This document shows, one piece after another, positions 21,689 to 33,849 of a DNA stretch of 64,000 nt. Each line of letters opens with the position of its first letter. Within the stretch, counting starts at the first letter, position 1. Origin of the DNA: Massospora cicadina. Taxonomy: Eukaryota; Entomophthoromycota; Entomophthoromycetes; Entomophthorales; Entomophthoraceae. Below the pieces are notes generated by a model. That model made no database searches, was not told the origin of the DNA, and saw only the letters and a program-made list of their open reading frames with translations. The position numbers and the translations under genes were made by a program. The stretch covers positions 62,001-126,000 of the forward strand of contig JAKSZP010008006.1 in assembly GCA_022478985.1 (NCBI GenBank), in the 5' to 3' direction.

Positions 21689-23578
21689 TATTAGTGGTGG
21701 CAAGTCAAAATGAGGTAGCTGCCACGCATCTTTATTTTCAAATGGGCCAAACAAAGGAATTATTAGAAATAAATTTTTTTTCTATGGCACCTTAGCTAAC
21801 AGTCTAGGAAGCCATATCGCAGGTGAGGAAGCTTTGAGAAAACGTTTGTCTGGCTGCTGCTTTAACTGGCGGACTATGGCGGACAGCATCAGGGGTGGGA
21901 GCATCAGCAACATGGGGCATAAGGAGGTATAGGTGTGGGTTTTCTCAATTATTAGGCCAGCGGTGTCCGTTGCCTCAACATATTGAGCAAGTTGATGCCC
22001 AGCAAATGTGATAAGAGCAGGCACATAAGTGAAAGACTTGATGCGCTGGCAGGTTTCAGTATAATTGGGGTTAAACAGAAAATTTTGCTTCATCGATGCA
22101 ATTGCAGCTTGCACCAAAAGTGAGCTCCTCAAATTGGTATATTACATCTTCCTCAAAACCATGGTGAAAATTGGGGATTGGAATATCCACTCAAGGGGCT
22201 CCATCGCACCATGAAGTTTCTGGTGAAATAGGGTGTTGTCATGGGCAGCTGCAGCCTCAACTACCATTTTATTAATATTTTTGTAAATTGGAAAATCGTT
22301 TCTAGGGTGAAAATGGCAGGGCAGATATTCAGGAGAATCTACAAAAGATTCCTCTAAAGTAAAGTCTGATTTGACATGGTATGGCTGTTCATCCTCATTA
22401 ATACATTCAAGAGCCTCGAATGGATTAGATTCATCCACCACTGGGCCAGCCACCAGAATTGGGGCAGTGGCAGAAGCTGATTGGCCACGTGCTGTTGACC
22501 ATGGCAGGCCAGCTAAACTGAGTCAGCCATCGACTCAGGATTTCATAATCTTGTTCAATTGTTTGCATTTTACTTTTTTTAAATTTTGATTGGCTGACGC
22601 CTTGGAAGCGGTGCCAGAATTTTTCAAGTTTGGGGACGGGAGGATTGAGCCCTATAAAAAAATTGAGCCAAACTGGCCGCTGACCTGAAACCATTGGGAG
22701 GAGCATCAGAAGCGTGGAGGTGAAAGCTGTAGGGCACTTGCACTTTGATTGATCAAGCTTAAAGAACAAGGAGTAAATGGCACAATCATTCTCAACGCAT
22801 ACCCAGAATGGTGATCAGGGGCAGATCTGATCACCATGTGAGGGTAATCGTGAGGTGGGTGTCACAATAAGATGGGCAGATTGTTGCAAAGACATGCAGC
22901 CCTGCCAAACAATCCACTTCATCTAGAATCACAAATTGCAACACCTGGTATGCGCCATAAATGGCCAAACCCTCCGTGAAATTGTGGTGGAGGCGTTCAG
23001 GGGAAAGGTGGGAGGCAACCCGGTGAGCTTAGCCAACAAAGTGACCACATCCAGGGGCCAGATTCAAATGGTTGGGAGGGGGATTTTTTTATAAATTTAT
23101 TGCAGCTTAGATGTTGCCATTGTATCAGCCTTGGAATGGAAACTGAGGTCAGAATACCCCTTAAAGGGGCAGAAAGCAATGAAGCTGACAGGTTTAAACT
23201 CGCTGTGGCCACACTAATGATGGATATGCTTGTATATGGGAAGAGATTCCCATATTCAACCTGGAGGCTGAAACGCAAATTGCTCCATGGGAGCACCAAA
23301 GGGCTCCAGAGCACTGCCTGGGAACTTTCAAGATGATGGGCCAAGTCCCAAGGGGGGACATAACGCCCAGTAACACTAGGGGGCTAGCAGAGCCAGCCCA
23401 GGCATGCTTCAGAGGTGGACAAAAGATACCAGATGGCAGCACACCACCACCTCAAAACGGGGCATCAGCCGCCAATGGCATTGACATTGGTAAACTTTGG
23501 CTTAACTGAGTGGTCATTATTTTATTTTAAAAAAATCCAAATCTGGCTTTGATTTATCAAAGAGAAAGAGAGATTGTG
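21689..23578 (-). mobile_element. OO2: full-length ORF1-only non-LTR element inside GyF
   Basis: Flanked by AATTTTTTTATGTTTCTTG (21670-21688) and AATTTTTATGTTTTTG (23579-23594), a slightly diverged target-site duplication of about 16-19 bp. This is far longer than an LTR-element duplication and typical of LINE-type insertion. It has no LTRs. The 3' end matches OO1 and OO3. It carries one decayed ORF with similarity to the LINE ORF1 core and no RT or endonuclease. It lies between the GyF integrase and 3' LTR, so it postdates GyF. Confidence 0.7.
21782..23450 (-). pseudogene. OO2 ORF (LINE ORF1-like protein, decayed)
   Basis: Near 23290 the minus frame reads LQVEYGNLFPYT, matching LHVKYGCLFTYT in OO4 and LHVKYGKLFPYV in OO5. 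Near 23020-22930 another frame reads SHLSPERLHHNFTEGLAIYG, which matches the LineB ORF1 block ending EDGLAIYG. The C-terminal half is frames 22142-22453 and 21782-22132 (ending LLAKVP-stop), whose FLFNPNYTETCQRIKSFTY region corresponds to FSPNTCNTRANITKF in OO4. The likely role is nucleic-acid binding in a retroelement particle, by analogy with LINE ORF1. Several frameshifts inactivate it. Confidence 0.65.
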
Positions 23579-23594
23579 AATTTTTATGTTTTTG

Positions 23595-24189
23595 ACTTCA
23601 TTTTTTCATATTTTATCAAACTTTTTATTATACTATATCTTATTTTTATATGGGACATGATCTTTACTTGGTCCAGCAGTCCATCTTTTTATTTTATCAT
23701 ACCCCAAATTGGTTCCTAGTTATACTCCAACCTACCAGTTTTTATGGTTCAGAGGTCTTATTTTTAAGGCTTAACCATTTATTTTGGTTCTGCGGTTTTT
23801 TTAAGATTTAACCAAAGATTGTCAGAACATAACCATCTCAATGGTTCAGCAATGCTTCAGAAAATTCTTATTAAAATTTGTGGATCCACTGCTTTAGATA
23901 CTTTGCATGGACCCTGTTAACAATTCTTCAATCTGTGAGGTTCTTGATGATTTATGCATACATTGCCATCTTGGCAATAATCTCATTGGACTGACCATAG
24001 CACATATAGTTAATTTTTTTCCAAAACCATGCATGTCACAGTAGAATACTCTATTGACTATATTTTATTTGGATAATGCCAGCTGTTTTTAATTGTCCGT
24101 TGTCTTGGCTTTGATTTATTTCTTCAAGGTTGTATAAAAATATTTTGATTTATTTTAAAAAACGATCTGAAGGTCAGATCAATTACTGC
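23595..24189. other. GyF sequence between integrase and OO2
   Basis: About 600 bp, AT-rich, where the integrase C-terminus should lie on the minus strand. No readable GPY/F-type or chromodomain motif. Stops in all frames. Confidence 0.35.
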
Positions 24190-24900
24190 TCAACGCTCAT
24201 CCCTGACGTTGGCTGACACTGAATATAGAATTGATGGTACTACGGCCTTTCTTCCATACAACAATTTGTATGGCGGTTTTTCCATTGCCAGATTGTGAAT
24301 GTTATTGTATGTGAATGCCACCAAACTGAGGTAAGTTCCCCAGGCAAAATTTTTCCATAGATCAGTTTCCTCAGCGTTGCAGCCAGTGTTCCATTCATGC
24401 GTTCTACCAGTCCGTTTATCTCCACCCAGTAAGGTACTGTCATGACTACTCAGATCCCCATTATATAGTTCAACATTGGGATCACATAGGATGGGAAATT
24501 TGTTCCATTGTTGCTCAACAAGACTTGCGGGCATCCATGGAAATATATGACTTGATCCAGAATAAACGGTGTGTTACTTGCTGCGTCCACTTTTTCCAGA
24601 GCCTTCATCTCAACCCATCTAGTCAGATGATCGATTGCAACTATAAGATATTTGACTCCCCCTGTGCTATTGTCATTGGTTCCATCGTGGCGATGGACAC
24701 AATATGTCATGCAAATCTAGGGCAGACCAGTCAATATCTGGTTGTGTTCCTATGTGGTTTATGCTATTAGTACTCCATAAAGCAATCCAGATATTTTACC
24801 ATATCATAGTTGCTAGACTCCTAGTTATAATACTGAAGAATGTGGTATCAGTTGTCTTTCACATGCCTCCATGCCCGACAACCTTATGGGCAGCATGAAC
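24190..24900 (-). pseudogene. GyF integrase remnant
   Basis: Minus frames 24450-24710 and 24190-24534 together give the catalytic core of a retroviral-type integrase: GVKYLIVAIDHLTRWVE (canonical G.KYI.V.ID..TKW.E), then FILDQVIYFHGCPQVLLSNNGTNF, where the usual catalytic DNGTNF Asp is an Asn, then after a shift NGTLAATLRKLI (canonical N..L...L.K) and YNNIHNLAMEKPPYKLLYG (canonical YN...H..T..SPF.L.YG). Integrase joins cDNA ends to chromosomal DNA. A frameshift near 24450-24530 breaks it. Confidence 0.85.
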
Positions 24901-25149
24901 TATAACCACTTGTTCATGCAGTTTCTGTAATAGCGGTTGTTTTCCATCATTCATACTGATACTTATCCATCCTTGGTCTCAATGTTTCCCATCATTTTTT
25001 GAAGTGCATCTTGGATCTCTTAGGGTATTCCTGATTTCTCCATTGACCATTCTCTGAAACATCTCTTCAGCATGTAGGTATGCCACTTGGACCATTGGTA
25101 ACCTTGATAAGATTTCGCATTTTGATAAAAAACCAGCATGGTGGACTAT

Positions 25150-25546
25150 CTCAAAGTCATAAGCTTAGAGCTTCAGAGCCCATTGAGCCAGACGTCCTTT
25201 TAGTTCTTTAAGGTTGTGCAGCCAACGCAGGGAGGAGCGGTCCAGCGCCTTTAAAATGCATACCATAAATAAACACCTGTTACTTCTTACAGGCGTAAAT
25301 CACCACAAGATTTTCATGCTCAGTAGCAAGGTAATTCTGTTATGCTACTGATAACGTCTGGCTCACATATGCTACCAGATGCTCATCCCCAATTTCATCT
25401 ACTTGACTCAGGATGGCGCCAATCACCATTAGCAAAGCATTAGTCTTTACTATAAACTTCCAATTATAGTTTGGGTATTTCAAAAACAGCAAATTTATCA
25501 GATAACGACATAACTCACCAAAAAATCCTGGGCCTCTTGATTCCAT
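25150..25546 (-). pseudogene. GyF RNase H remnant
   Basis: Frame 25340-25546: FIVKTNALLMVIGAILSQVD (canonical TDAS..A.GAVLSQ, catalytic Asp changed to Asn), DEHLVAYVSQTLS (HP.AY.S..L), followed after a stop by NYLATEHENLVVIYACKK (canonical NY...E.E.LA.V.A..K) and further right-to-left by LRWLHNLKELKGRLAQWALKL-like codons near 25225-25160. The frame is interrupted by stops. Confidence 0.75.
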
Positions 25547-25608
25547 ATGAATCCTATATTAAGGTCTTTTAACAAATGGAAGAAGAACTTGGCGACTCTT
25601 GCAAAATC

Positions 25609-26380
25609 TCATATAAAGCTTTGGTAATATTCAACCATTTCAATGAACACTTGGATTTCTTGGACACTTCTTGGAATAAACATCCGCTCTACAGCTTCAA
25701 TTTTCTGAGTTTGCAGCTGCAGGCCACGTAAGTTGATGATGAGCCCCAGACAATTCATTTCTTTTTTGAAGCAGTGGAACTTTTTCAACTTAAACTTCAG
25801 GTAGACCACTAACAGTCTCTTGAAGACTTCTTTCAAAGTGGCTCAAATGGTAGTAAAGGTCCTAATGAACATATTTATGTCGCCCAATACACCAGGATGC
25901 ATGAAAACTTCAAGTCATTCAAAATAGCGTCAATAGCCCTTTGTAATGTCGCAGGTGAATTGCAAAGACCTTAGAGCATCCAAGTCAGTTGGTATAGCCC
26001 CTGCGTGGTGAAGATTGTGACTTCTCCTAGTCTTCTGCCAATAAATCAATTTTTCAGTATCTTGATATTTGATCTATTGCAGAGAAATAATTTGCTTCTC
26101 ACAATTATTATAGAGCAACATCAATTTGTGAAAAAGGAAACAAATCCTTTTTTGTTATCTTGTTCAGCCTTCTATAGTCAATCACCACCTAATTAGAGCC
26201 ATCCTTTTTCTTCACTATCAGGATAGAGTTTTCCAAAGGACTCAATAATGGAACTAAGAGTTAGTGCTCAACGAGTTTTCTGATTTCCTCTTCCACTACT
26301 GCCTCAGTTGCTTTCAACTGTCAGATTGGGCTCATCCATATCAGTAATTTTTCCCCAATGTCAACCTTATAAACTACATT
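25609..26380 (-). pseudogene. GyF reverse transcriptase remnant
   Basis: From right to left: the fingers region (about 26380-26140) with a KKKDGSN-like basic block, then the palm, where the expected YLDD reads VLGDINMF near 25890, and frame 25609-25836 with LKEVFKRLLVVYLKFKLKKF, CLGLIINLRGLQL and VFIEMVEYYQSFI (canonical F.G...YYR.FI). The enzyme is dead because the catalytic motif is lost and the frame is broken. Confidence 0.75.
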
Positions 26381-26559
26381 CTTCATTTTCATAAATCATA
26401 ATCCTGAGTGAAGATTTCCTAATACTTTTGATTATCTTGAGCACCTCCTGCTGCTGTCTTTACATCAGATCAGTGAGTTGCCCTGGTTGAATAAAGAGGT
26501 AATATTCTCAGCCACCCCTGATGGCAATCCCATATTGACGAGAGTCCCAAAATCATATA

Positions 26560-27320
26560 TTTTTGCAATTCCGCTGTCAGGATCAGATGGACAAACATGA
26601 TAATCTGATTTTTTTGCAATCCTTATCAGTTTTCTACTCAAATTCGCCAGGAGAACTCATATTTCTCCATGGCCAAGAATTACTATCCCAGGTGCAACCC
26701 ATGATTCTATTTCTGAATTTCTTCCATGGACAGCCAATCTTTCCATACAATAGCTTGGGTATTTCTAACATCAATCCTGTAATGACTATTATCTGCAATC
26801 CTGGCGGTATGGTGTACAACATCTTGCTTCATATTGGAATTCCTTAATTTTCCAGGATTTCCGTTGGTATTTCCCTTTGTTTTCATCCAACAAATTGATA
26901 GTAAATTGGAATTATGCCATCATTGTAGATCAGACTGATAAACTTGTTCCTCCTGGTAAGAGGAGTTTCCTCATCTCTCTGATAAACTAGAAGTAGCGCT
27001 TGACCCAATATGGTAATTGTATTATCCTCAAAGTTACTTTTAACTCCATGTTTTACTAAAACTTAGTCCCAATTAGAATGTCATAGTTTTGGTTTGCCAA
27101 AACTACAGCTGGGGCGGATACCACCAGTGATCCAAATCTGAGTATAATGCACTGTAAGCTCCACAGGAGATGGTCATATTAATCCCAGTGGTTCCATATC
27201 CTTCTTATGTTCCAAATCAGGTGTGATTATCAATTTTTTCACCAGATTGTTCAAGATAATATTAATTGGTACTTGTTGTCAATAATTGCCCACACCTATA
27301 CTCAATTGCCCAGTATACCA
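26560..27320 (-). pseudogene. GyF protease region
   Basis: Near 27300-27250 the minus strand reads VWAIIDNKYQLILS, which fits the aspartic protease pattern (A-I-I-D-S-G-...-N-L-I-S) with the Ser-Gly lost. Near 27110-27060 VVLANQNYDILIGTKF matches the conserved end of gypsy proteases (..YD.ILG..F). Identification is by these two blocks and by position between the zinc knuckle and RT. Confidence 0.55.
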
Positions 27321-27733
27321 ATATATGTACACTCAGAGTATTGCAAAATGGTATTTACTGAGTGTATAGCGGCGTTATCTGATGAATTAAGGTATAAATT
27401 GTTTGCGCCAACAGATCAGATAATGATTCCTTAATTGTTATTAGGGGGATTGATAGATTCGCCTCATCTAATTTTGACCTTGGCCAAATCATCTGGATTC
27501 TCAGAAGATCTGATCTTGTCCACTATTTGTGTGCATATGGATGAGCGACCTCCTTGATTATTAGGGGTCTATCCCCTTCACTCAAGCTCTGATTAAAGCA
27601 TTGGCGTATAAGTTGACCACTTAGTAAAGCTGGTCCTGTGCGTCACTGTCATTGAAAAATCACTGATGACAATGTCATCATTTAGTATATTGGGAGATCA
27701 TGTGTTTAACTGCAGATCTAGAATATTCACTGT

Positions 27734-27955
27734 CTAGGCTTTGGTCTCTTTTCCTGACTCCTGTGCGGGTTTGGTCACCTTTGCCTGGACCACGTTGAAT
27801 TGCTCCTTACGCAACTTGCTGAAGCACTTGGCAGTGAAGTGGCCCTTCCACCCGCATTGGTAACAGTGCATGTTACTCTTATATGCCCATTTGAACCCTT
27901 TAAGTTTATTTCCTGAAACTGTTTGATTGTTTGATTCCTTAGCCGGTTTGGTCAC
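27734..27955 (-). pseudogene. GyF gag nucleocapsid with an intact CCHC zinc knuckle
   Basis: An open 73-codon minus frame containing CYQCGWKGHFTAKC, a perfect C-x2-C-x4-H-x4-C knuckle (27832-27873), flanked by lysine-rich sequence. Two similar KVTKPA(Q/K)ES repeats surround it. This is the RNA-binding part of gag. Upstream gag up to about 28.68 kb and from 29033 is broken. Confidence 0.85.
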
Positions 27956-27999
27956 TTTGGTAAGATTTAAATTCCTGACCAGGCTAGGATTAAAAGCTT

Positions 28000-28678
28000 A
28001 AATTAGGAACCTCAAATGTGGCTCCTAGCATCTTCAAGTGATCTAACATTTGTGAGGTGGTTATTTCAGTGGCTAACATGGAAGAATCAATGATTTAAAT
28101 TGCAATAAAATTAAAATGCCACTTGTAACATAATCTGCGCATCAAAATTGTTTTAGATTTTTCTCTGATCATAAACTGTGATCCTTGATAGAATTGTTTG
28201 GCGAAATTTGTTAAGGTATCATCTTTCTGGAGTTGGACTCCAATAAATTTTTGCTTGCGTTTTGACATACGTTGGGGCTTCCAAACTCCTTCATTATTTC
28301 AGCCTCGACCTCCAAATAAGACCAGATATCTCCCTCAAGATGAAGTAACACCAAGGTTTGGTAGTCTGTATATAAACAGTTCATTACCGTCAAAGCTTTT
28401 TGTCTATCGCCATATCAAAACATAGTCATGCTAAACTGTCAGAAGAATGCTGGAGCGGTATCCTGATGAAAAGTGGGTAATTTTGGCGAGGCTTTGAAAG
28501 CCTCTGATCTTATCTAGCCGCTACTCTCATCTCAGCTACCCAATGATTTGAGGAGTAATCTCAGAGGTTATCTCCAAAATGGTTGTGAGAGCTGTCAGAA
28601 TATTCCTAGGAGTTGTAATTTCCCAACTGGAATTCTTAGGGTCTTTTCCTTGGCGTCAGTTGCCACATAAGGTTCACA
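28000..28678 (-). pseudogene. GyF gag core remnant
   Basis: Position between PBS and zinc knuckle. The minus frame 28211-28393 (LVLLHLEGDIWSYLEVEAEIMKEF) is helical and gag-like. The core is interrupted by stops and split from its N-terminal part (29033-29374) by OO3. Confidence 0.5.
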
Positions 28679-28689
28679 TTCACATCTCT

Positions 28690-29021
28690 TTTAGCACTAG
28701 TGGTGCCCAATCCGAATGAGGGAGCTGCCAAACATCTTTATTTGCAAATGGGCCAAACAAAGGGATTATTAGAAATAAAAATTCATTCTATGGCACCTTA
28801 GCTAACAGCCTAGGAAGCCATATCGCATGTGAGGAAGCTTTAGGAAACTTTTGTCTGGCGCCTGATATAGCTGGCGGACCATAGCAGACAGCATTGGGGT
28901 GGGAGCATCAACAACATGGGGCATAAGGAGGTATAGGTGTGGGTTTTCTTCAATTATGAGTCCAGAGGTGTCCATCACCTCAAAATATTGAGCAAGTTGA
29001 TGCTCAGTGAAATAAAGCACG
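28690..29021 (-). mobile_element. OO3: 5'-truncated ORF1-only element in GyF gag
   Basis: Exact 11-bp direct repeat TTCACATCTCT at 28679-28689 and 29022-29032. The insert is about 332 bp and corresponds to the last part of OO2: coding end (HQLAQY, then TSGLIIEE), 3' untranslated region and terminus ..GGGCACCACTAGTGCTAAAA. This has the structure of a LINE-type 5'-truncated insertion. Confidence 0.8.
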
Positions 29022-29374
29022 TTCACATCTCTGCTTCTTCAGATCATTGAGTTGTTTCAATAGTTGTTCCATGCCTGAGATGAGTGAGTGCAAACAAACG
29101 TGATCTGCATCACGTTCAGTCTTCAGAAATTAAACTTCTTTTACAAAACTTCTTCTTTCTTACTCAATGACGTTACTTTACCAAGTACCACATTGCTTCA
29201 CTTAAAAACTTCTTCCACACCTTATTCAATCTTATTGATTCTCTCCTATAAGGAAGTGAATTCTCTATGATTAATTGAATTCAAGGAGTTCTTGTTGACA
29301 GTTGCCAATTCAAACATAGTTCCTTAATTTTTCTTTATAAGATTTTGTAGATTGGCTTAGTTTACTCAACCACG

Positions 29375-29392
29375 ACCCTGTAGTGAGCACCA
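29375..29392 (-). promoter_or_regulatory. GyF primer-binding site
   Basis: Minus strand TGGTGCTCACTACAGGGT, one base different at the end from the GyG site. It lies two bases inside the LTR start at 29395. Confidence 0.85.
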
Positions 29393-29394
29393 AA

Positions 29395-29934
29395 TGCTAA
29401 AAACTGGTCTGGCTGATAGTTTCTAGCTTTTGATTGCACAGGTTCATTATGTTCTTGATTTGCATTACCTGATAGATATATATGAGCAATAATAGTATGA
29501 GACTATTTTATGTAGTTGAATAATTATACCAGATGTGGTACAGCGCTAAACTTGGAATAATCCACGAAAAAATAACTTAACAATTAGGGACTTCTTCCCT
29601 ATTCCGCCTAGACTCAATCCACTCTCAGATTCAGAGGTTCCCAGCTTTAGTTCTTGACAAACTGAGTCAACGGAGATCCATGGCAAAGTACTGCTTCTCT
29701 TTTAATGATACCACTCCTTTCTCTTTATACACATAAAAGATTTAACAATATTTGTACTATAACAATAATTTACTGAAGATGAATAGAACCTTAAACTAAA
29801 ATTGAGCTTATATATATTAAAATCAACAATAATGACAGAATGGCCTGATACAAGAGATAAAAAAGTGCTACTGTTAGACAACAGTTAGCCACCAATCTTC
29901 TTTATATTGATTTTAACTCAATCAGTAACCTTTT
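29395..29934 (-). repeat. GyF 5' LTR, first part
   Basis: Starts TGCTAAAAACTGGTCTGG and aligns with 18549-19070. It is split after CAATCAGTAACCTTTT by LineA and continues at 35214. Confidence 0.88.
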
Positions 29935-30409
29935 CTAGTTAACTGAGGTAAGCTGACTGGGGGATGGGCAGTACTGATGTGTGTGGAGGAATAAGGGGGC
30001 AGCATATCGAGGGTTAGAAAGGTTATACACCCTGGGGTACACAGGCTACCCTGTTTCCAGCTGAAACCGCCAGGTATGGGGGTTGATGCGCTACTCTGAG
30101 GAGGTTTTCCCGCTATGGGGCAGGTGTGGAGGAAGGGGTCCATGTTGAGGAACCAGAGTGGGAATCATAACTTTATGAGCCTCTGTTGCCTTGGCTTCAT
30201 ATATCCATAAAGACAGGCTTGGAAGTGCTCCAACAATAGGACGTGGAACCTACTGATTAATCCATGGATGGTTGGGATGGTACCCTTAAATGAATCCAAG
30301 CAATGGTGTGGATTGTCCACATTGCGATGGGTATCATTAGGGAGTGGAGGGTAGACAGAATTGGGGACACAAGCCAGAGAACGAGGAGGCTCCTTGAGAT
30401 AGAGAATTC

Positions 30410-33400
30410 CTGGTCGTCTTAGATCTTAAGCAGGCGCGCAACTTCCCGCCATATGGCTCTGGATAGGGGGCAGGTTTCTAAGCGGTGGTGTAAGGAGCCC
30501 TACCCTCCACATACTGCGCAGGCTGCATGGAGGGAATGGGTGCAGTCCGCCATTCTATAGGTCCTTCTCAGGCAACGCCAGGTGTTGGCTCTTACCCTTG
30601 GTTGGAGGAGTGGATGGTGCTTCAGCCTCCATATTTCCTTCTTTGTGGCTAGGCCGTAGGGGATGTCCAAAGCATCTAGGTAGTCAATTCTAGTAATGGT
30701 TGGGGTCATAGCGAGTATGTCTTTCTGGGGGTGGTCTTTTGATTTTCTTATCATGAAGTGGGCTCTGGGTCTTCCCCTTCCCTGCACAGTGCCAGTGTTA
30801 GTAAAAGTCCATCCCATGTGGTGGATGGCTCAGAGTAGGCGTTTAAAATGAGGGGGTTTCCATGTGGGCCTGTTGCGTTGGGGTGGTTAGCGAGGTATGT
30901 TAGTAGGCTGGATGGGTTGTGTGGGTTCAGTACTTTGAGCTCCTGCGTGAAGTTGGCCCTCGCTGCTCTGTACCGGTGCTGTTGTGAGAGTTCCAGGGCT
31001 AGCACTTCCTCTATACAGGTGCCCAGAATGCGGTTGGCGTTGCTCTCAAAGTCTATCAAGCCCATGCCGCCACTGGAGCGTGGTACAAATAGAGTTTCGA
31101 TCTGTACTGGTAGGCGGGATCCAGGCCACAGCCAGCCCTGGATGAGCGCGCGGATTGATGTTATTAAGGTGGGCGAAAAGGGGATTGCATGTGTGGGGAA
31201 CCAAAGCATCGAGAGGATGATCAAGTTGGCAACTGCTACTCACCCTGTCAGCCCCGAGGATCTTCCCTTGAGTGAGGTGATGCGGTTGGATACCCGTTGT
31301 AATAGACTATTATCAATCATCTTATTGGCATACCCCCCTCTTTCCAGCCATATCCCAAGGTGGCGGACAGGGGTGGTTGTGAGGGTAATGCAAAGGATAG
31401 GATGTGTGAAATATCATCTTGGGTGGTTGTGGATTTTGGGTATTGTGGTCCAGTTATTGATGTATATGCCTAGGAGAAATTTTCCCGTTTTCCGTTTATT
31501 GACTGATGCATTACTCACAATGGTGTATTCCTCTAGGGTGCGTTCCAATTGTTGGGCATCATTACTGTTAGCTATACTTTCACGTAGTCATCCGCAAATG
31601 CTAGTATCTTGACTGGGGGATGTCCCTGTGCAGTTATGCCCATGAGGCGTGAGTTAGCAACGTGAAGGAGTGGATCAAAGCTGAAGTTGTAGAGTAGTGG
31701 GCTGAGGGGGTCCCCTGTTTGAGCCCTCTGCGTGATATGATCTTGTCCGTTAGGAAGCCAGGGCCACACACAGCCATAGAGGTGGATTCTGTGAGGAGCA
31801 TTGCCCAGTTAATGAACCTGGGTGGGACATTGAAGGCGCTTAGGCATTCTTTCAAGTATGGCCAGTAATGCGGTCGTAAGCCTTCTCCTGGTCAAGGAAT
31901 ACCAGGGCTCCAGTCGCTTTGGACTGGTATATATTAGTGACGGTGTGTATATTAGACCAGATGGAGCGCCCTGATGTGAAACCAAATTGATTGGGTGTTA
32001 GGGCTTTAGAGCTAGTGCCTAGTCTGGTAGCTAGAAATTTTTGTAAGTAGTTTTTGTCATTGTTTGAGAGTGCAATTGGATGCCAGTTGGCCAGGTCCAG
32101 TCTGTCTTTTTTTTAAACATGGTAATGACATAGGAGTCCTGGCCTCCAGGCAGGAGACGTGTCTCCAGCAGAAACTGGTTCATTGATGCTAGGAGGAGGG
32201 GGCGATTTGTTTAAAATATGTTTTATAAAAATCGTAGAGTACCTCATCAGGGCCTGGGCATTTCCTACGTGGTGGACCGCGGACTGTGCTCCTGAGCTCC
32301 TCCTGCGTTATCAGGTTTAGGAGACTATAGTCCAGTGGAGCACTCTGTATTCCAGCAGTGTGTAATTTTCTTTACTTTGGGGGTCAGATGGGGTGTCACA
32401 ATAAAGTTAGGTGAAATAGTGGTGTATTTCCACCTTGACCTCCATTGGGTTGGTTGCCACAGTGCCATTGGCTTTGCGGACCTGTGCACACTGGGGCAGG
32501 TTGCCTCAGGAGTGGTATTGGCAGAAGAAATACGCTGAACAGGTTTCGCCTTTTTAATATACTTACCTTTCCATGATACCTTAATTCTGTGTTGGTGTTC
32601 ATAGATGAGGGTGTTTAGGCGGGCGGAGAGTTCCGCCCATTTGCACCCCCAGTTGGGACTGTAGCTGGACTTTGGAGTGTTGAGTTCTAGGTGGTCTAGT
32701 TCCGCCAAGGTGCGCCTGATTGTGTCTGTATCCGCGGTTTACTTGCTCAATGCAAGATGGCTAGTTTTGTTTATTAGTTCAGATTTGAATTTTTTCCAAG
32801 TTTTGATGGGATATGATGAGAATGGGGTTGTAACTCTGGGTTCTTGGCTTTTTGCTCGACCCAGTCAGAAATTTTAGTTAATTTTATATTCTTTGCGTAT
32901 AGCTTCCTCTAGGGTAACATCCACATTTGAGTGCAGGTTGGTGTGAGCTGCACCATAACTAGACGGTGGTCAGAGCAATTGATTTTTTAGTAGCAAAGGT
33001 TGAAATAAACAAGTGGCAGGATTTCAGTGCAAGGATGTTGTCAATTTGGCGCATCAAGATGAGCATCCCCTCACGTATGCTGGGGCAGGTCATGTGGGGG
33101 AGGAGTAGAGACCCAGGGGGAGGGTGTCATACAGGCCAAGTGATGCCTTCATCGCATGGAACTCAATGTGTCCTGGTGGGTATCCCCTGGGGTTGGGCCA
33201 TCAATCCATGGTGGGGTTGTCCCAGCAGTTAAAATCGCCAAGCAGGATGGTTTCTGGTGTGAGGTTGAGCGTTGTGATGGCTTTAAGGAATTGTTTCCTC
33301 TTGGTTGCAGTGCACAGTGAGTAGATACAAGCTACCAAGATTGTTGCCTCTTGGTTTGCAATTGTTGCGGCCAGGATGCAGCCATGCAGATATGAGGAGG

Positions 33401-33660
33401 AGTCAGAAATTTTTAATTTTTAGTAATTTTGGATGATCACCACACAGTGGGATATCCATACCAACTGGGAAGGTGAGACCCTGGCCGACCAGGATCCCTC
33501 TTCCCCCTGTAGACAGTGGGTTTCTTTTATGGCCAAGATGTCTACAGGGGGTTTGCGCAGGATTTCCAGCTCTTTGGCTTGGGATTCTTAAGCCCTGGCT
33601 CCTGTGATGTTTAGCATCCCTATTGACACTGAGGTGCTTGTAGCGCCTCAGGAGCGGTTG
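30410..33660 (-). pseudogene. LineA ORF2: endonuclease, reverse transcriptase, zinc finger (decayed)
   Basis: From the right: MLNITGARA start-like block near 33613, DILAIKETHC (APE-type endonuclease core, catalytic Glu present), LLGDFNCW, and the MRQIDNILA block near 33040 where SRIDYIL is typical. Post-endonuclease helices 32325-32708. RT from about 32280 to 31570: TRLLPGGQDS, QTGDPLSPLLYNFSFDPLL and ILAFADDYVKV with the FADD catalytic pair intact (about 31590). Later a region common to LineB (PTHAIPFSPTL...GGMGLIDF), ending in CAVCGG-stop-GSLHHRLETCPL...W, a C-x2-C...H-x4-C finger at about 30540-30430. It would nick target DNA and prime reverse transcription on it. Multiple frameshifts. Confidence 0.88.
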
Positions 33661-33849
33661 GGTGGGCCTTACAGCTTTAGTCCCCCACTCAATGCCTTGG
33701 ACTTACTCTGTGTGATTAGCCAGTCCACTCTGAGGCGTTTTCTGGCTCCTTACCTTGTGATACTTTCTTTCAGGTTTTGTTGGATTTAGGGTTTGTATTA
33801 AACTTTTCCATTCATGATTTTGTGAGACTCAGATTGGTGCACTAATTGG

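Noticed and set aside
23100..23336. Plus-strand frame of 78 codons inside OO2
   Set aside because: The minus strand carries the OO-family block LQVEYGNLFPYT, which has two homologues, so the plus frame is a shadow.
30848..31612. Plus-strand open frame of 254 codons, one of the longest in the window
   Set aside because: It is antisense to LineA ORF2, whose minus-strand sequence in the same region matches LineB (GGMGL.DF, HAIPFSP). The plus frame has no motif of its own.
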